DNA from: Gammaproteobacteria bacterium | GTDB lineage: Bacteria; Pseudomonadota; Gammaproteobacteria; Steroidobacterales; Steroidobacteraceae | Length of the DNA stretch: 64,000 nucleotides | Assembly (NCBI GenBank): GCA_947469285.1 | Contig: CANIOW010000014.1 | Span: forward strand, 1-64,000 | Direction of reading: 5' to 3' | Part shown: one piece after another, positions 26,029 through 36,025 of the stretch | How positions within the stretch are numbered: position 1 is the first letter of the stretch | Layout of the letters: every line of letters starts with the position of its first letter | Made by a program: the position numbers and the translations under genes | The notes under the pieces: model-generated | Told to the model about the DNA's origin: nothing | What the model saw: only the letters and a program-made list of their open reading frames with translations | Databases searched by the model: none

Positions 26029-27517
26029 CCCGGGCGCCATGGGACAGGGCTGCTGGGCGTCCGCCGAGCAGCCCTTCATGGCCATGCAACGCCGCATCGA
26101 GATGGAGACCTTCGTTGTCGATATGGAACTGATGCAGTTCGTTCGAATGCCAGCTGCCGCGTACCTTGGCCACGAGGAGCATGCGCAGCAGGTGCCCTGA
26201 AGACTCTACATAGCGATGCACAATGATGGCGTCTGCCATGAAGGCGGTGCCAGAGGGGCTCAGGCGCAGATCGTTGTAGCGGTCTTCGATTTCCGAGATG
26301 ATCATTACCGTTACGCCGATGTCAGTCAGCGCGGCTAACAAACGGGACAAAGCCACCCGAAAGTCTGCGCGGACATCTGCCGCGAGTAGCATCTCGAGTC
26401 CTGACAGGGAGTCGATCACCACGCGGGTGGCATTGAGGCGATCGACCTCGGCAACGAGCAGGGTGGAGATCTCGTCCACCGACAGCGCCATCGGCGTGGT
26501 GTCCACCACTCCAACCCGATCCGCTTTGATCAAGGCGGCCATCTCTAGCCCCCGGGCATGGCGTTGTCGTTGTTCGAAGGCGGCAATGACGCCGGTCTCG
26601 CCAGCGCGTGCGCCCGCGCTGAGAAAGGCGGCGGCCATGGTGCTCTTGCCAGAGCCGGACGGGCCGGCAACCAGCAACGAATGCCCCCGTGGTAAGCCGC
26701 CCCCCAAGAGATGATCAAGACCGGCAATTCCCAAGCTCGCGCGGTCCAGCGTAGGGAGCCGGCCCCATTGATTCATGGTCGGTAGCGGTTGGTAGGGCGC
26801 AAACACGCTAAGGCCGTGCGCGGTGATACGAAAGGTGTGGCGTCCTGGCAGTGTCGGCTGCCCGCGCATTTTCACTACCTCAAGCTTGCGGCTGACGGCG
26901 TTCTCCTGCACCGTCTGATGTAGCCAAATCAGTCCGTCGACGACAGTGAACAGGAGATCATCATTGCTGGTAGTGAAATATTCGGCGACTAGGAAAGTAG
27001 TGGTCTGCCAGCTGCTCATGAGTAAGTTGAGCCGGTATAGGAAATCTGGCATGCCGGGGTTGGCAGATGTCCCATTCGGCTGGCTGGCTTTTTGCGCCAG
27101 ACTAGGAGCGAGCCACAGCGAACGAAAAGAGTCGATGAAGACGAACGCGGGCTTGCGCAGCTCCACTTCCCGGTGGATCTGTTCCAGAACCTGGTTGAGG
27201 TTGCCCGAGCTGCTGGTCAACGCTAGGTTCACGAGGTGCACCGAGCGATTCACTTGGTCCAGATTGAAAAAACCGAACTGCTGTTGATGCTGCAGCATCT
27301 TCAGGGGGGATTCACCGAGTGAGCTGATATAAAGCGCCGTTCGCTCTGGGGTGGCCAGCCCAAACATTAACTGGTGGGCGAGGGTGGTCTTGCCGGTCCC
27401 ACAGCTACCTGCGATGAGGTTGAAGGAGCCTTCTGGAACACCCCCGCCCACGATCGCATCCAGTCCGGGAACCCGGGTAGGTAGGTAAGGGAGGGCGGCG
27501 GGGGCGTCATGGGTCAT
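26015..27517 (-). CDS. Double-domain KaiC-like RecA-fold ATPase
   Basis: 500 residues, close to the 519 of cyanobacterial KaiC. Two tandem KaiC domains each have a Walker A: GSCGTGKTT with Lys43, and GPSGSGKST with Lys291. The Walker-B-like ends are KPAFVFIDSFRSLW and ATRVVIDSLSGLE. After each P-loop, KaiC has a catalytic Glu-Glu pair; here the equivalent positions read SSLGES and AAFEQR, so the pair is not conserved. Non-cyanobacterial KaiC homologues of this kind are linked to signalling and stress and not to a proven clock. It is 14 nt downstream of a Crp/Fnr gene on the same strand and no kaiA or kaiB is visible. Confidence 0.85.
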   Translation of the reverse strand: MTHDAPAALPYLPTRVPGLDAIVGGGVPEGSFNLIAGSCGTGKTTLAHQLMFGLATPERTALYISSLGESPLKMLQHQQQFGFFNLDQVNRSVHLVNLALTSSSGNLNQVLEQIHREVELRKPAFVFIDSFRSLWLAPSLAQKASQPNGTSANPGMPDFLYRLNLLMSSWQTTTFLVAEYFTTSNDDLLFTVVDGLIWLHQTVQENAVSRKLEVVKMRGQPTLPGRHTFRITAHGLSVFAPYQPLPTMNQWGRLPTLDRASLGIAGLDHLLGGGLPRGHSLLVAGPSGSGKSTMAAAFLSAGARAGETGVIAAFEQRQRHARGLEMAALIKADRVGVVDTTPMALSVDEISTLLVAEVDRLNATRVVIDSLSGLEMLLAADVRADFRVALSRLLAALTDIGVTVMIISEIEDRYNDLRLSPSGTAFMADAIIVHRYVESSGHLLRMLLVAKVRGSWHSNELHQFHIDNEGLHLDAALHGHEGLLGGRPAALSHGARVTAP

Positions 27518-27531
27518 GGGAGTGCCGGCGT

Positions 27532-28293
27532 TTACGAGACGGCAGCCAGACGCGGGCGCTGCAGTGGCAGTGGCGCTGGGATCAACCGGTCGTATTCCCG
27601 TTTGACGACGGCATAGCATTCGCAGGCACGACGTTCGAGCGCTTGACGGTTCACCACGGTGATATGCCCACGGCGGTAGCGAATGACACCCAGTTGCTGC
27701 AGACGGCAAGCAGCTTCGGTGATGCCTTCGCGCCGCACGCCGAGCATGGTGGCTATCAGCTCATGCGTGATGATGATTTCCTGATCTGAAGAACGGTCTA
27801 GCAAGAGCAGGAGCAGGCGGCACAGCTGCTGCTCTACCGAGTGGTGACGGGCGCAGACGACCGTCTGGGACATTTGGGTGATGAGCGCCTGCGTATAACG
27901 CAGGAACAGCTGCAGCACGTGACCGGCGCGGTTGAATTCAGGCAGCAGAAAGGATGCCTTGACACGAATAGCGCTGCCTGCGCACAGCACGACGGTGCGT
28001 TCAGTGCTGCTTTCGCCACCCATGAAGACGGCGACCGAAGCGAGCCCTTCCCGGCCGATAATGGCGGACTCCGCTGAGCCGCCGTCTTCCATAACATTGA
28101 CGATGGCGAGGATGGCGGTCGTTGGAAAATACAGGTGGGTGGGTCTGACGCCTGCTTCGAAAAGTATTTGACCCAGCCGCAGTTCGACCGGTTCGAGGTG
28201 GGGTAGCCACCGCTCCAGTTCAGCTGCGGCTAAGGTCGCCAGCAGGTGGTTCCGGCGGGGATCTCGGGTGACTGGTGGCAGTACGGAAAGCAT
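27532..28293 (-). CDS. Crp/Fnr-family transcriptional regulator
   Basis: 253 residues: cyclic-nucleotide-binding-like jelly roll (residues about 30-135) followed by a winged helix (ITHELIATMLGVRREGITEAACRLQQLG). The effector site lacks the usual cAMP-binding RAA/RS pattern and the N-terminus lacks the four FNR cysteines, so the signal is unknown. ATG at 28293 with AAGGAAGGG upstream. It forms a likely two-gene unit with the KaiC-like ATPase. Confidence 0.88.
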   Translation of the reverse strand: MLSVLPPVTRDPRRNHLLATLAAAELERWLPHLEPVELRLGQILFEAGVRPTHLYFPTTAILAIVNVMEDGGSAESAIIGREGLASVAVFMGGESSTERTVVLCAGSAIRVKASFLLPEFNRAGHVLQLFLRYTQALITQMSQTVVCARHHSVEQQLCRLLLLLLDRSSDQEIIITHELIATMLGVRREGITEAACRLQQLGVIRYRRGHITVVNRQALERRACECYAVVKREYDRLIPAPLPLQRPRLAAVS

Positions 28294-28629
28294 GGTGGTC
28301 CCTTCCTTGGATATTATTGGGTGGCGCTTGCTGCGCTTAAGAAATATCAATTGCCACCGTGCGTAGCCATCAGACAATTCCCTAAATACAGGCGAGGCGC
28401 CCGTAGTGGCCCGTCGCGGAAACTGCGTATTGCCCTCGGCGACGCCAAGATCTTTCCACGGGTATTTGGGCAAAAAAGGCGGCTTTTAGGCCATTACTGG
28501 GCGGATGCCGGTCGATAGTCGTTCAGATTTTCCCCTAACAGAAGAATCGGGGCTGTCGGTTGTGCTTAAGGAGGCCTGGAGAAAATAGTGCTCTGGCCAC
28601 TGCTCTGGCTCACGCTCTGAGCCAGCGAC
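28294..28629. other. 336-bp intergenic region between crp-like gene and recC
   Basis: Divergent promoters for the Crp/Fnr unit and the recCBD operon must lie here. A TAATAT at the left end could be a leftward -10. Near the recC start TGCTCTGGC occurs twice, followed by a related GCTCTGAGCC. I see no gene, RNA or convincing operator. Confidence 0.4.
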
Positions 28630-31600
28630 ATGCCATCCTTACGAGCTATGGTTCCTCTACCCACCCCGCCGCTGACCTCGGGCCTCCATGTGCTCCACGG
28701 CAACCGTTTGGAGCACTTGCTTGAGGCGGTGGCCAGCTGGCTGCAGCAATACCCCCTCGCGCCCTTGGAAGAAGAGCTCTTTATCGTCCAGAGCCAGGGC
28801 ATGGGGGAGTGGCTGAAGATGGAGCTGGCAGCAACGTATGGCATTTGCGCTGCTACCCGGGTTGAACTGCCAGCGCAGTTCATCTGGGAGGCCTATCGCA
28901 CGGTACTCGGGCCGGAAGCGGTACCCGTGCGCTCGCCTTTGGATAAGCTGGCGCTGACTTGGCGCTTCATGGCCTTGTTGCCACAGCTGCTGGCCTTGCC
29001 ACCGGAAGCGGCTGCACTGTACGCGCCAGTAGCGGGTTTTTTGGCAGCCGGCAGCCCAGCCGACGGCGAAAGCCAGCGACCGTTGGCGGGAGACCCCGCT
29101 CGCCGCTTGCAGTTAGCGGAACGCCTGGCCGATCTGTTTGACCAGTATCAGGTGTACCGTCAGGATTGGCTCGCGGACTGGGCGCAAGGCAGCGATACCT
29201 TGCGCAGCCCCTCGCCCCGCGTGCCGGGTGGAAAATATCCCGTGCCAGCGGAGCAGTGCTGGCAGCCAGCCCTGTGGCGTGCGGTGCTCCAAACACTCCC
29301 GGATGCAGGACGCGGCGATGCTCGCCCGGACCTGCAGCGGGCGTTTCTGGCGCAGTTGCAGCCTGCTGCTGCCGTCTTGCCAGGTGCCGGCCGCTTGCCG
29401 CGACGGGTGGTGGTCTTCGGGACCACTCACGTCCCGCCACCAACGCTCGAGGCGCTGGCAGCGCTGGCCGGCGAGTGTCAGGTGCTGATGGCGGTGCCGA
29501 ACCCCTGCCAGTACTACTGGGCGGACCTGATCGAAGGGCGGGAACTGCTCAAAGCCCCCCATCATCGACATGCCCTCCGTGCGGGGAGCCCGGAATTGCG
29601 CGACTTGCCGCTCGAAGCGGTGCATGCACACGGTCACCCGTTGCTGGCCGCCTGGGGGCGGCAAGCTCGCGACTTCATCCGCTTGCTCGACCATCATGAC
29701 GACCGCTCGGTCAGTGGACACCGCTTCGGCGATCGTCGTGCCGACCTGTTCGACGACCCGGAGAGTCCCGCTGGCTTACCCGCGGCCACCCTGCTGGGCC
29801 AGGTGCAGGGGCGCATCCGTGACCTGGTCCCCCTCGGCGAAGCCCCACCCGCAGCGCCAGCGCCGGAAGACCGTTCCATTGTCTTTCACAGTGCACACAG
29901 TGCGCAGCGGGAAGTGGAGATTCTCCACGATCAGTTGTTGCAGTATTTCGCTCAGCCCCCCGGAGGCGCACCGTTGAATCCGCGCGACGTGGTGGTGATG
30001 GTGCCGGATGTCGCGTTGTTCGAGCCGGCCATCCACTCGGTGTTCGGGCAACACGACCACGGCGCGGACCGTCGGCGCATCCCCTACTGCATTGCCGACT
30101 TGCAGGACCGCGGGCGGGCGCCGTTGCTGGTGGCATTGGAATGGCTGCTCAGTGCCCGCGTAGAGCGCTTTACGCTCAGTGGGCTACGCGCGTTGTTGGA
30201 CGTGCCAGCGGTCCGTGAAGCCTTCTCGCTCGACGCAGCGGCGCTGCCCGTGGTGTCGCGTTGGCTTGAGGGGGCTGGGGTGCGGTGGGGGTTGCACGCG
30301 GAACACCGTGCTGCACTGGGGCTTGGGGAGTGCGGTGCGCAAAACACCTGGGCTTTCGGGCTGCGCCGGTTGTTGCTTGGCTACGCCATCGGCAGCGGCA
30401 CCTTTGCCGAGATTGAGGCCGATGGCGAAGTGGCTGGCCTTGAGGCAGAGTATGCCGGGCCGTTGGCCGATCTGATGCATGTGCTCGAGAACTGGTGGGC
30501 TGAGGCTGGCTTGCCGCGTACGCCGCAAGCCTGGAGCTTGGTACTGCGCCGCTTATTGCGCCAGCTGTTCAAAGCGCGCGACGACCACGACAAAGCCTTG
30601 CTGATGGCGGCCGATGAAGCGCTGGCACGCTGGCTGGATGCCTGTGACGCCGCCGGCTTTCACGAGACCCTCGACCTGCTGGTGGTGAGCGAGGCATGGC
30701 TGGCAGCCATCGATGACCCAAGCGTGGCGCGGCGCTTTCGGGCGGGCGGGGTCACTTTTTGTACCTTGTTACCGCTGCGCGCCATTCCCTTCGAGGTGGT
30801 CTGTCTGCTCGGCATGAATGACGCGGACTACCCGCGCCGCAGTGCGCGCAACGACTTTGACCTGATGGCGCTGCCCGAGATGGCCCGCCCCGGGGACCGC
30901 TCGCGCCGGGATGATGACCGGCAGTTAATGCTCGACGCGCTACTGTCGGCGCGCAAAGTGCTGTATGTCAGCTGGGCTGGGCACAGTCCGCGAGACAATA
31001 CTGAGCAGCCGCCTTCGGTATTGGTGGCGCAGCTGCGCGATTATCTGGCAGCCACTTGGTCGCCAGCAGCCGTTCAAGAACGCACCGTACAGCATCCGTT
31101 GCAGCCGTTCAGTCGGCGGTATTTCGACCAGTCGCCAGGGTTATTCACTTATGCCAAGGAATGGCGTGCGGCGCATCAGGCCTCGGCTATCGCGGCGACA
31201 GCCCCTTCGGCTTCTCCCTTTGCTACTGAACATCGCCCCTCGACACTGTCGGTCGCCGATCTCTGTCGATTTTTACAAAACCCGGTTCGCGAGTTTTTCA
31301 AACAGCGATTGGCGGTGGAATTTCCACGACTCGAGGCCGAGGTGGCGGACGAAGAAATGTTTGTGGCGAACGGTCTAGAGCAGTGGACGCTCGCCGATGA
31401 CGTGCTGGATACGGTCCGTGCGCTGGGGTCTGAAAACGTGGCTCACTCGGTGGAACAAGCCGTGGCACGTTTGCAGCGCGCTGGGCGCTTGGCTCTTGGC
31501 GGTCCGGGGTTGCTGCAAGCGGCCAGCTTGCGCTCCGAGCTGGGGGCCATGTTGCGGCACTGGCAGGCGCAGTGTGCGTTGCAGCCACTGCTCCAGCCGA

Positions 31601-32238
31601 CCTTGCGCCTGCGATGGTCGCCGCCACTGGCCGCAGATCGGCTCGTGAACGCTGCGGTGGCCGAGCTGGTGCTGGCAGATGAGCTAAGCGATGTGCGTAG
31701 CGCCGGCCACGGTGCGCCGCTGGTGTTTATAGAGCTGCAGGCCAGCCGCCTGGCTACTGCACAAGGCGTGCTGCGTGCTGACAAATTGCTCGCGCCTTGG
31801 CTGCGAGGGCTACTGGCTGCGGCTTGCGGACAGCCGTTGCACGGGGTGCTCATTGGACGAGATGGTTGGCTGATGCTGCCAGTATTTGCGGCCGCGGCCG
31901 CGCAACATTCGCTGGGTTTGCTGCTGGGTCTCTGGCAAGCCGGCGTCCAGGGGGCAGCGCCGCTACCGGCGGCCCTGCAGACGGGCATTGCCGTGGTGCA
32001 GGGTGGCGCCAAGGCCGCCAAGCTCTACGAAGGCGATGAACGCTGGCGGGGTGAGCGCGAGGAACCCTGTCTGGCCCGCACCTTCCCAGACCACGCTACC
32101 CTCGCCGCCGCCCCCGGCTTCGTCGAGTGGGCACAGCAGCTGTACGGTGACTATGCGCAGTGGCTCGAAGTAGCGCCAGCGTTGCAAGCCTATGCGGGCT
32201 GCCTGCTGGAGGCTGGGGAAGGCCATGACGATGACTAG
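28630..32238 (+). CDS. recC: Exodeoxyribonuclease V gamma chain (RecC)
   Basis: 1202 residues, close to E. coli RecC (1122). The N-terminal LHVLHGNRLEHLLEAV and VQSQGMGEWLKMELA blocks are diagnostic, as are RAIPFEVVCLLGMNDADYPR and DDDRQLMLDALLSARKVLYVSWAGHS. RecC holds the RecBCD complex together and recognises Chi through an inactivated nuclease-like domain. ATG at 28630 (ATG 28648 also possible; neither has a clear ribosome site). recB begins 14 nt before its stop. Confidence 0.95.
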   Translation: MPSLRAMVPLPTPPLTSGLHVLHGNRLEHLLEAVASWLQQYPLAPLEEELFIVQSQGMGEWLKMELAATYGICAATRVELPAQFIWEAYRTVLGPEAVPVRSPLDKLALTWRFMALLPQLLALPPEAAALYAPVAGFLAAGSPADGESQRPLAGDPARRLQLAERLADLFDQYQVYRQDWLADWAQGSDTLRSPSPRVPGGKYPVPAEQCWQPALWRAVLQTLPDAGRGDARPDLQRAFLAQLQPAAAVLPGAGRLPRRVVVFGTTHVPPPTLEALAALAGECQVLMAVPNPCQYYWADLIEGRELLKAPHHRHALRAGSPELRDLPLEAVHAHGHPLLAAWGRQARDFIRLLDHHDDRSVSGHRFGDRRADLFDDPESPAGLPAATLLGQVQGRIRDLVPLGEAPPAAPAPEDRSIVFHSAHSAQREVEILHDQLLQYFAQPPGGAPLNPRDVVVMVPDVALFEPAIHSVFGQHDHGADRRRIPYCIADLQDRGRAPLLVALEWLLSARVERFTLSGLRALLDVPAVREAFSLDAAALPVVSRWLEGAGVRWGLHAEHRAALGLGECGAQNTWAFGLRRLLLGYAIGSGTFAEIEADGEVAGLEAEYAGPLADLMHVLENWWAEAGLPRTPQAWSLVLRRLLRQLFKARDDHDKALLMAADEALARWLDACDAAGFHETLDLLVVSEAWLAAIDDPSVARRFRAGGVTFCTLLPLRAIPFEVVCLLGMNDADYPRRSARNDFDLMALPEMARPGDRSRRDDDRQLMLDALLSARKVLYVSWAGHSPRDNTEQPPSVLVAQLRDYLAATWSPAAVQERTVQHPLQPFSRRYFDQSPGLFTYAKEWRAAHQASAIAATAPSASPFATEHRPSTLSVADLCRFLQNPVREFFKQRLAVEFPRLEAEVADEEMFVANGLEQWTLADDVLDTVRALGSENVAHSVEQAVARLQRAGRLALGGPGLLQAASLRSELGAMLRHWQAQCALQPLLQPTLRLRWSPPLAADRLVNAAVAELVLADELSDVRSAGHGAPLVFIELQASRLATAQGVLRADKLLAPWLRGLLAAACGQPLHGVLIGRDGWLMLPVFAAAAAQHSLGLLLGLWQAGVQGAAPLPAALQTGIAVVQGGAKAAKLYEGDERWRGEREEPCLARTFPDHATLAAAPGFVEWAQQLYGDYAQWLEVAPALQAYAGCLLEAGEGHDDD

Positions 32239-35200
32239 CCTGAACACGCCAGCGCCGCCACGCCCGCAGCCGTTGCAGCCGCTCATCCTGCCGCTGGTCG
32301 GCAGTCGTCTCATTGAGGCGAGTGCCGGCACTGGCAAGACTTGGACCATCGCGGCCTTATACCTGCGTTTAGTGCTGGGCCATGGAGCCACAGGCGTACG
32401 GCATCCGCGTCCGCTGTTGCCTGCGGAAATTCTGGTCATGACCTTTACCAAGGCGGCCACCCGCGAACTCTCCCAGCGTATCCGCGAGCGGTTGGTGGAG
32501 GCTGCCGCCTGCTTTCGTGGGGAGCGTTTGCCGCGAGACACGGACCCGTTCCTCGCCGCGTTGCTCGGCAGCTATCCTGCTGGCGAAGAACGCAGCCACG
32601 CGGCGTGGTTGCTCGCTGCGGCAGCCCAGTCCATGGATGAAGCGGCGGTGTTCACCATCGATGCCTGGTGTCAGCGCATGCTGCGTGAGCATGCCTTCGA
32701 CAGTGGCTGTTTGTTTGACGAAGCCTTGCAGGGCAACGAAACCGCTTTACTGGCAGAGGCGGCGCGCGACTACTGGCGTCAACAGGTTTACCCACTCGAC
32801 ATCGCGTCAGCGGAGATTGCGCTGGCGTGCCTGAAAGAGGTGTCGACGCTGGCGCGCCATGCACGGTCATTGCTCGGCCAGTCACTACCGCCAGCGGCGG
32901 GTGTTGGTAGCCTCGCCTCGCTCATCAGCAGCGCACGCACGCCGCTGCAGGCGCTAAAAATAGGGTGGGTAGAGCGTGCTGCGAGCATGCGTGCCTGGCT
33001 CGACCGGCAGATGGCGCTGCCGACACCGCCTTTTAAAGCCAACATGCTTCAAGGAACAACTTACGCCCAATGGTGCGATGGGCTGTCCCTCTGGGCCACG
33101 GGGTCTGCGCTGGGCCTGCCGCCATTGGCCAAAGGGTTGGAGCGCCTAAGGCCGGAGGGGTTGCGGGCGGCACTGAAGAAAAACCAGAGCGTTGAGCTGC
33201 CTGCCGTCTTCAGTCAGTTTGCGGATTTGCTGCTGCAGATTGCCCAGCTGCCGGAGATTCGCTCCCTCAGCCTGATGCACGCGGCCACGCAGGTGGCGGC
33301 GCGCCTGCAGGTGCTGAAGGCCCGCACCCGCACCTATGGCTTTGCCGACCTGCTGGACCGGCTCGACCGTGCCTTGGATGGGAGTGCCGGGCCGTCCGCA
33401 CAGCGTTTACGGCAGCGCATTTTGCAGCAATACCCGGCGATGTTAATCGACGAATTTCAGGATACCTCACCACGGCAGCTGGGTATTTTTGACAAAATTT
33501 ATCACATCGCGGAAAACGCCCCAGACCGCGCGTTGTTGTTGATTGGCGATCCGAAGCAGTCGATCTATGCGTTTCGGGGCGCCGATATCCACAGCTATCT
33601 CGAGGCTCGCGAGCGCACGGCGGGTCGTCACTACGTTCTCGACACGAATTTCCGTTCCACCCAGCCGCTCGTTGCTGCTACCAATGGTCTGTTTCAACGC
33701 GCCGAGGAACGCAGCGGTGCAGGCGCGTTTCGCTTCCGTACGGACACAGCTGCCAATGTACCGTTTGTGGAGGTCGCTGCTCGTGGGCGAGGTGAACGGT
33801 TGGTGGTGGGCGCAGTCGAAGAAGGTCCGGTAGCCGAGTGCGCGGTGGTCGAGCCACCCTCCATAACTTTCTGCGTCGATACCGAGCTGCGCAGCATGAC
33901 CGACAGCTGCCAGCACTACGCACAGCTGTGTGCTTACCGGGTGGCTACCTGGTTGCGCGATGGATTGGCGGGGTTCGTGCAAGGTGGCACTAAAACCCCC
34001 TTGCGCCCAGCGGACATCGCCGTGTTGGTGCGCACTGGCAAGGAGGCAGCGACCGTTCGCCGCGCCTTGCGTCGCCTGGGTATTGCTTCGGTCTATCTCT
34101 CTGAACGCGACTCCGTGTTCGCTACGCCGGAGGCCAACGACCTCCTGCGGCTGATGCAAGCGGTGGTCGCGCCTGGCGATTTGCGCCTCGTGCGGGCGGC
34201 CTTGGCGACAACACTGCTCGGGCGTTCGCTGGAGGAGCTGTTCACCCTGCTGCACTCGGAAGAGCTGCTGGACGCGCATTGCCAGCAGCTGCAGCGACTG
34301 CACCACGTGTGGCAAGTTCGTGGGGTGTTGTCGATGCTGCGGGAGGCGCTGCACGCTTTCGATCTGCCCGCCCGCTGCTTGGCGCAGGAAGATGGGGAAG
34401 GAGAGCGACGTCTCACGAATGTGCTGCAGTTGGCCGAACTGCTGCAGGCCGCAAGTGCACAGTGTGCCGGCGAGTCGGCACTAATCCACTGGCTGGCCAC
34501 CCAGGTGGCGGCTGGTGAGGCAGAGTCCCCCGCGGGGGGTGCGGACGACCCGCAGTTGCTACGTCTAGAGAGCGATGCGGATTTAGTGAAGATTGTGACC
34601 GTGCATAAAGCGAAAGGGCTGGAGTATCCGCTCGTCCTGTTGCCGTTCGCCTCCCACTTCAAGCGTGTCGCCCGTGGTCGGACGCCCTTTGTGGTAACAC
34701 GCCAGGTCGTGGACGGCATGCCGCAGCGTCGGGTGGTGCTGAATCCGACAGCCGAACAATGCGCGCTGGCTGATGAAGACCGGCTGCGCGAGGACTTGCG
34801 GCTGCTGTACGTGGCGCTGACCCGTGCCCAGCACACGCTGTGGGTGGGGGCCGCAGCGGTGAAGTCCGGGCAGAAAACCGAATGTGTTTGGTCGCACAGT
34901 GCATTGGGTTTTTTAATCTCGGGGAGCGAGACGCGTACGCCCGCGGAATGTTTGGCAGATCTCGAGCAATTGGCGGGAGCGACGGCGGGTATTGGGATTG
35001 AAACCAGCGCGGTGGCGGCAGCACGGTCGGTAGCGCTCACTGGCAGAGCCGCGGTGCTGTCGCTCCCCCTCGCGCCAGCGCTGGACTATGCCGCAGAATT
35101 TGATCGGCACTGGGCAGTACACAGCTACTCCGGCATCGTGCGCACTGCCACCGAGGCCGCCTTCACCCTGGCGCCGGTGATGGAAGCCTCGCGTTTGCGC

Positions 35201-36025
35201 GGCTTGTTGAGTGATGAACCGACAGCGGACGATGCAGCACTCGGTACGCAGCCGGCGCTGACCGCTAAGCCGGTCAGCGCAGCTGCGCCCGCGCGCCACC
35301 GGTTTCCCGCTGGCGCGGTGGCCGGCGACTTCCTGCATCGGCAGTTGGAATGGCTGGCGGCTGAACGTTTTGCGCTCGGTGGCCCGGGTGAGCAGGCGAT
35401 GGCGGTTGGCGCGGAATTGCGGCGGCGCTGTCAGCTCACGGACTGGCAGGAGCAGGCAGACGACACCGTGGAGCTGCTGGCGGAGGTTTGTCAGTCGTTA
35501 CTGCCGTTGGGGAGTGGCGGGGGAGTGGCGTTATCCCAGCTCACCACCGTCTTGCCAGAGCTGGAATTTTGGTTGCCGGCAGACGGGCTGGTGCCGGCAC
35601 AGCTGCATGCCTGGTGTTGTGCCGAGATATTGCCGGGCCAGCCACGTCCAGCGCTGTCGGCGCCAGGCTTGCATGGCATGTTGAAGGGCATTGCCGATCT
35701 GGTGTTCGAACATGAAGGCCGCTATTGGGTGCTCGACTACAAATCGAACCGCTTGGGCGCAGACGACGCGGCCTACACGCAGCAGGCGCTGGAACAAGCC
35801 ATGTGTCAGCACCGCTACGACGTGCAAGCCGTGATTTATCTGCTGGCGCTGCACCGCCATCTGCGGCATCGGTTGGGCGCACAGTACCAACCCGCCACAC
35901 ATCTGGGCGGCGCGGCTTATGTTTTCTTACGTGGCTTGCAAGGCCCGGCTCAGGGGTGCGTTTATTTGCCACCGCCTTTAGCGCTGCTCGAACGTTTGGA
36001 TGCAGCCATGCACAGCCCGCCATGA
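32225..36025 (+). CDS. recB: Exodeoxyribonuclease V beta chain (RecB helicase-nuclease)
   Basis: 1266 residues. UvrD-type helicase motifs: Walker A EASAGTGKTWT with Lys38, DEFQDTSPRQ, GDPKQSIYAFRGAD, and VHKAKGLEYPLVLLPF. The C-terminal nuclease domain carries GIADLVFEHEGRYWVLDYKSNRLG with the metal-binding Asp and catalytic Lys. It unwinds 3' to 5' and cuts DNA during double-strand break repair. The ATG at 32225 follows GGGGAAGG and overlaps recC by 14 nt; the stop overlaps recD (ATGA). Confidence 0.96.
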   Translation: MTMTSLNTPAPPRPQPLQPLILPLVGSRLIEASAGTGKTWTIAALYLRLVLGHGATGVRHPRPLLPAEILVMTFTKAATRELSQRIRERLVEAAACFRGERLPRDTDPFLAALLGSYPAGEERSHAAWLLAAAAQSMDEAAVFTIDAWCQRMLREHAFDSGCLFDEALQGNETALLAEAARDYWRQQVYPLDIASAEIALACLKEVSTLARHARSLLGQSLPPAAGVGSLASLISSARTPLQALKIGWVERAASMRAWLDRQMALPTPPFKANMLQGTTYAQWCDGLSLWATGSALGLPPLAKGLERLRPEGLRAALKKNQSVELPAVFSQFADLLLQIAQLPEIRSLSLMHAATQVAARLQVLKARTRTYGFADLLDRLDRALDGSAGPSAQRLRQRILQQYPAMLIDEFQDTSPRQLGIFDKIYHIAENAPDRALLLIGDPKQSIYAFRGADIHSYLEARERTAGRHYVLDTNFRSTQPLVAATNGLFQRAEERSGAGAFRFRTDTAANVPFVEVAARGRGERLVVGAVEEGPVAECAVVEPPSITFCVDTELRSMTDSCQHYAQLCAYRVATWLRDGLAGFVQGGTKTPLRPADIAVLVRTGKEAATVRRALRRLGIASVYLSERDSVFATPEANDLLRLMQAVVAPGDLRLVRAALATTLLGRSLEELFTLLHSEELLDAHCQQLQRLHHVWQVRGVLSMLREALHAFDLPARCLAQEDGEGERRLTNVLQLAELLQAASAQCAGESALIHWLATQVAAGEAESPAGGADDPQLLRLESDADLVKIVTVHKAKGLEYPLVLLPFASHFKRVARGRTPFVVTRQVVDGMPQRRVVLNPTAEQCALADEDRLREDLRLLYVALTRAQHTLWVGAAAVKSGQKTECVWSHSALGFLISGSETRTPAECLADLEQLAGATAGIGIETSAVAAARSVALTGRAAVLSLPLAPALDYAAEFDRHWAVHSYSGIVRTATEAAFTLAPVMEASRLRGLLSDEPTADDAALGTQPALTAKPVSAAAPARHRFPAGAVAGDFLHRQLEWLAAERFALGGPGEQAMAVGAELRRRCQLTDWQEQADDTVELLAEVCQSLLPLGSGGGVALSQLTTVLPELEFWLPADGLVPAQLHAWCCAEILPGQPRPALSAPGLHGMLKGIADLVFEHEGRYWVLDYKSNRLGADDAAYTQQALEQAMCQHRYDVQAVIYLLALHRHLRHRLGAQYQPATHLGGAAYVFLRGLQGPAQGCVYLPPPLALLERLDAAMHSPP

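Noticed and set aside
24976-26097. A 373-residue open frame antisense to the quinohaemoprotein gene
   Set aside because: The PQQ propeller repeats on the plus strand are unmistakable; the antisense product is Arg/His-rich without any motif.
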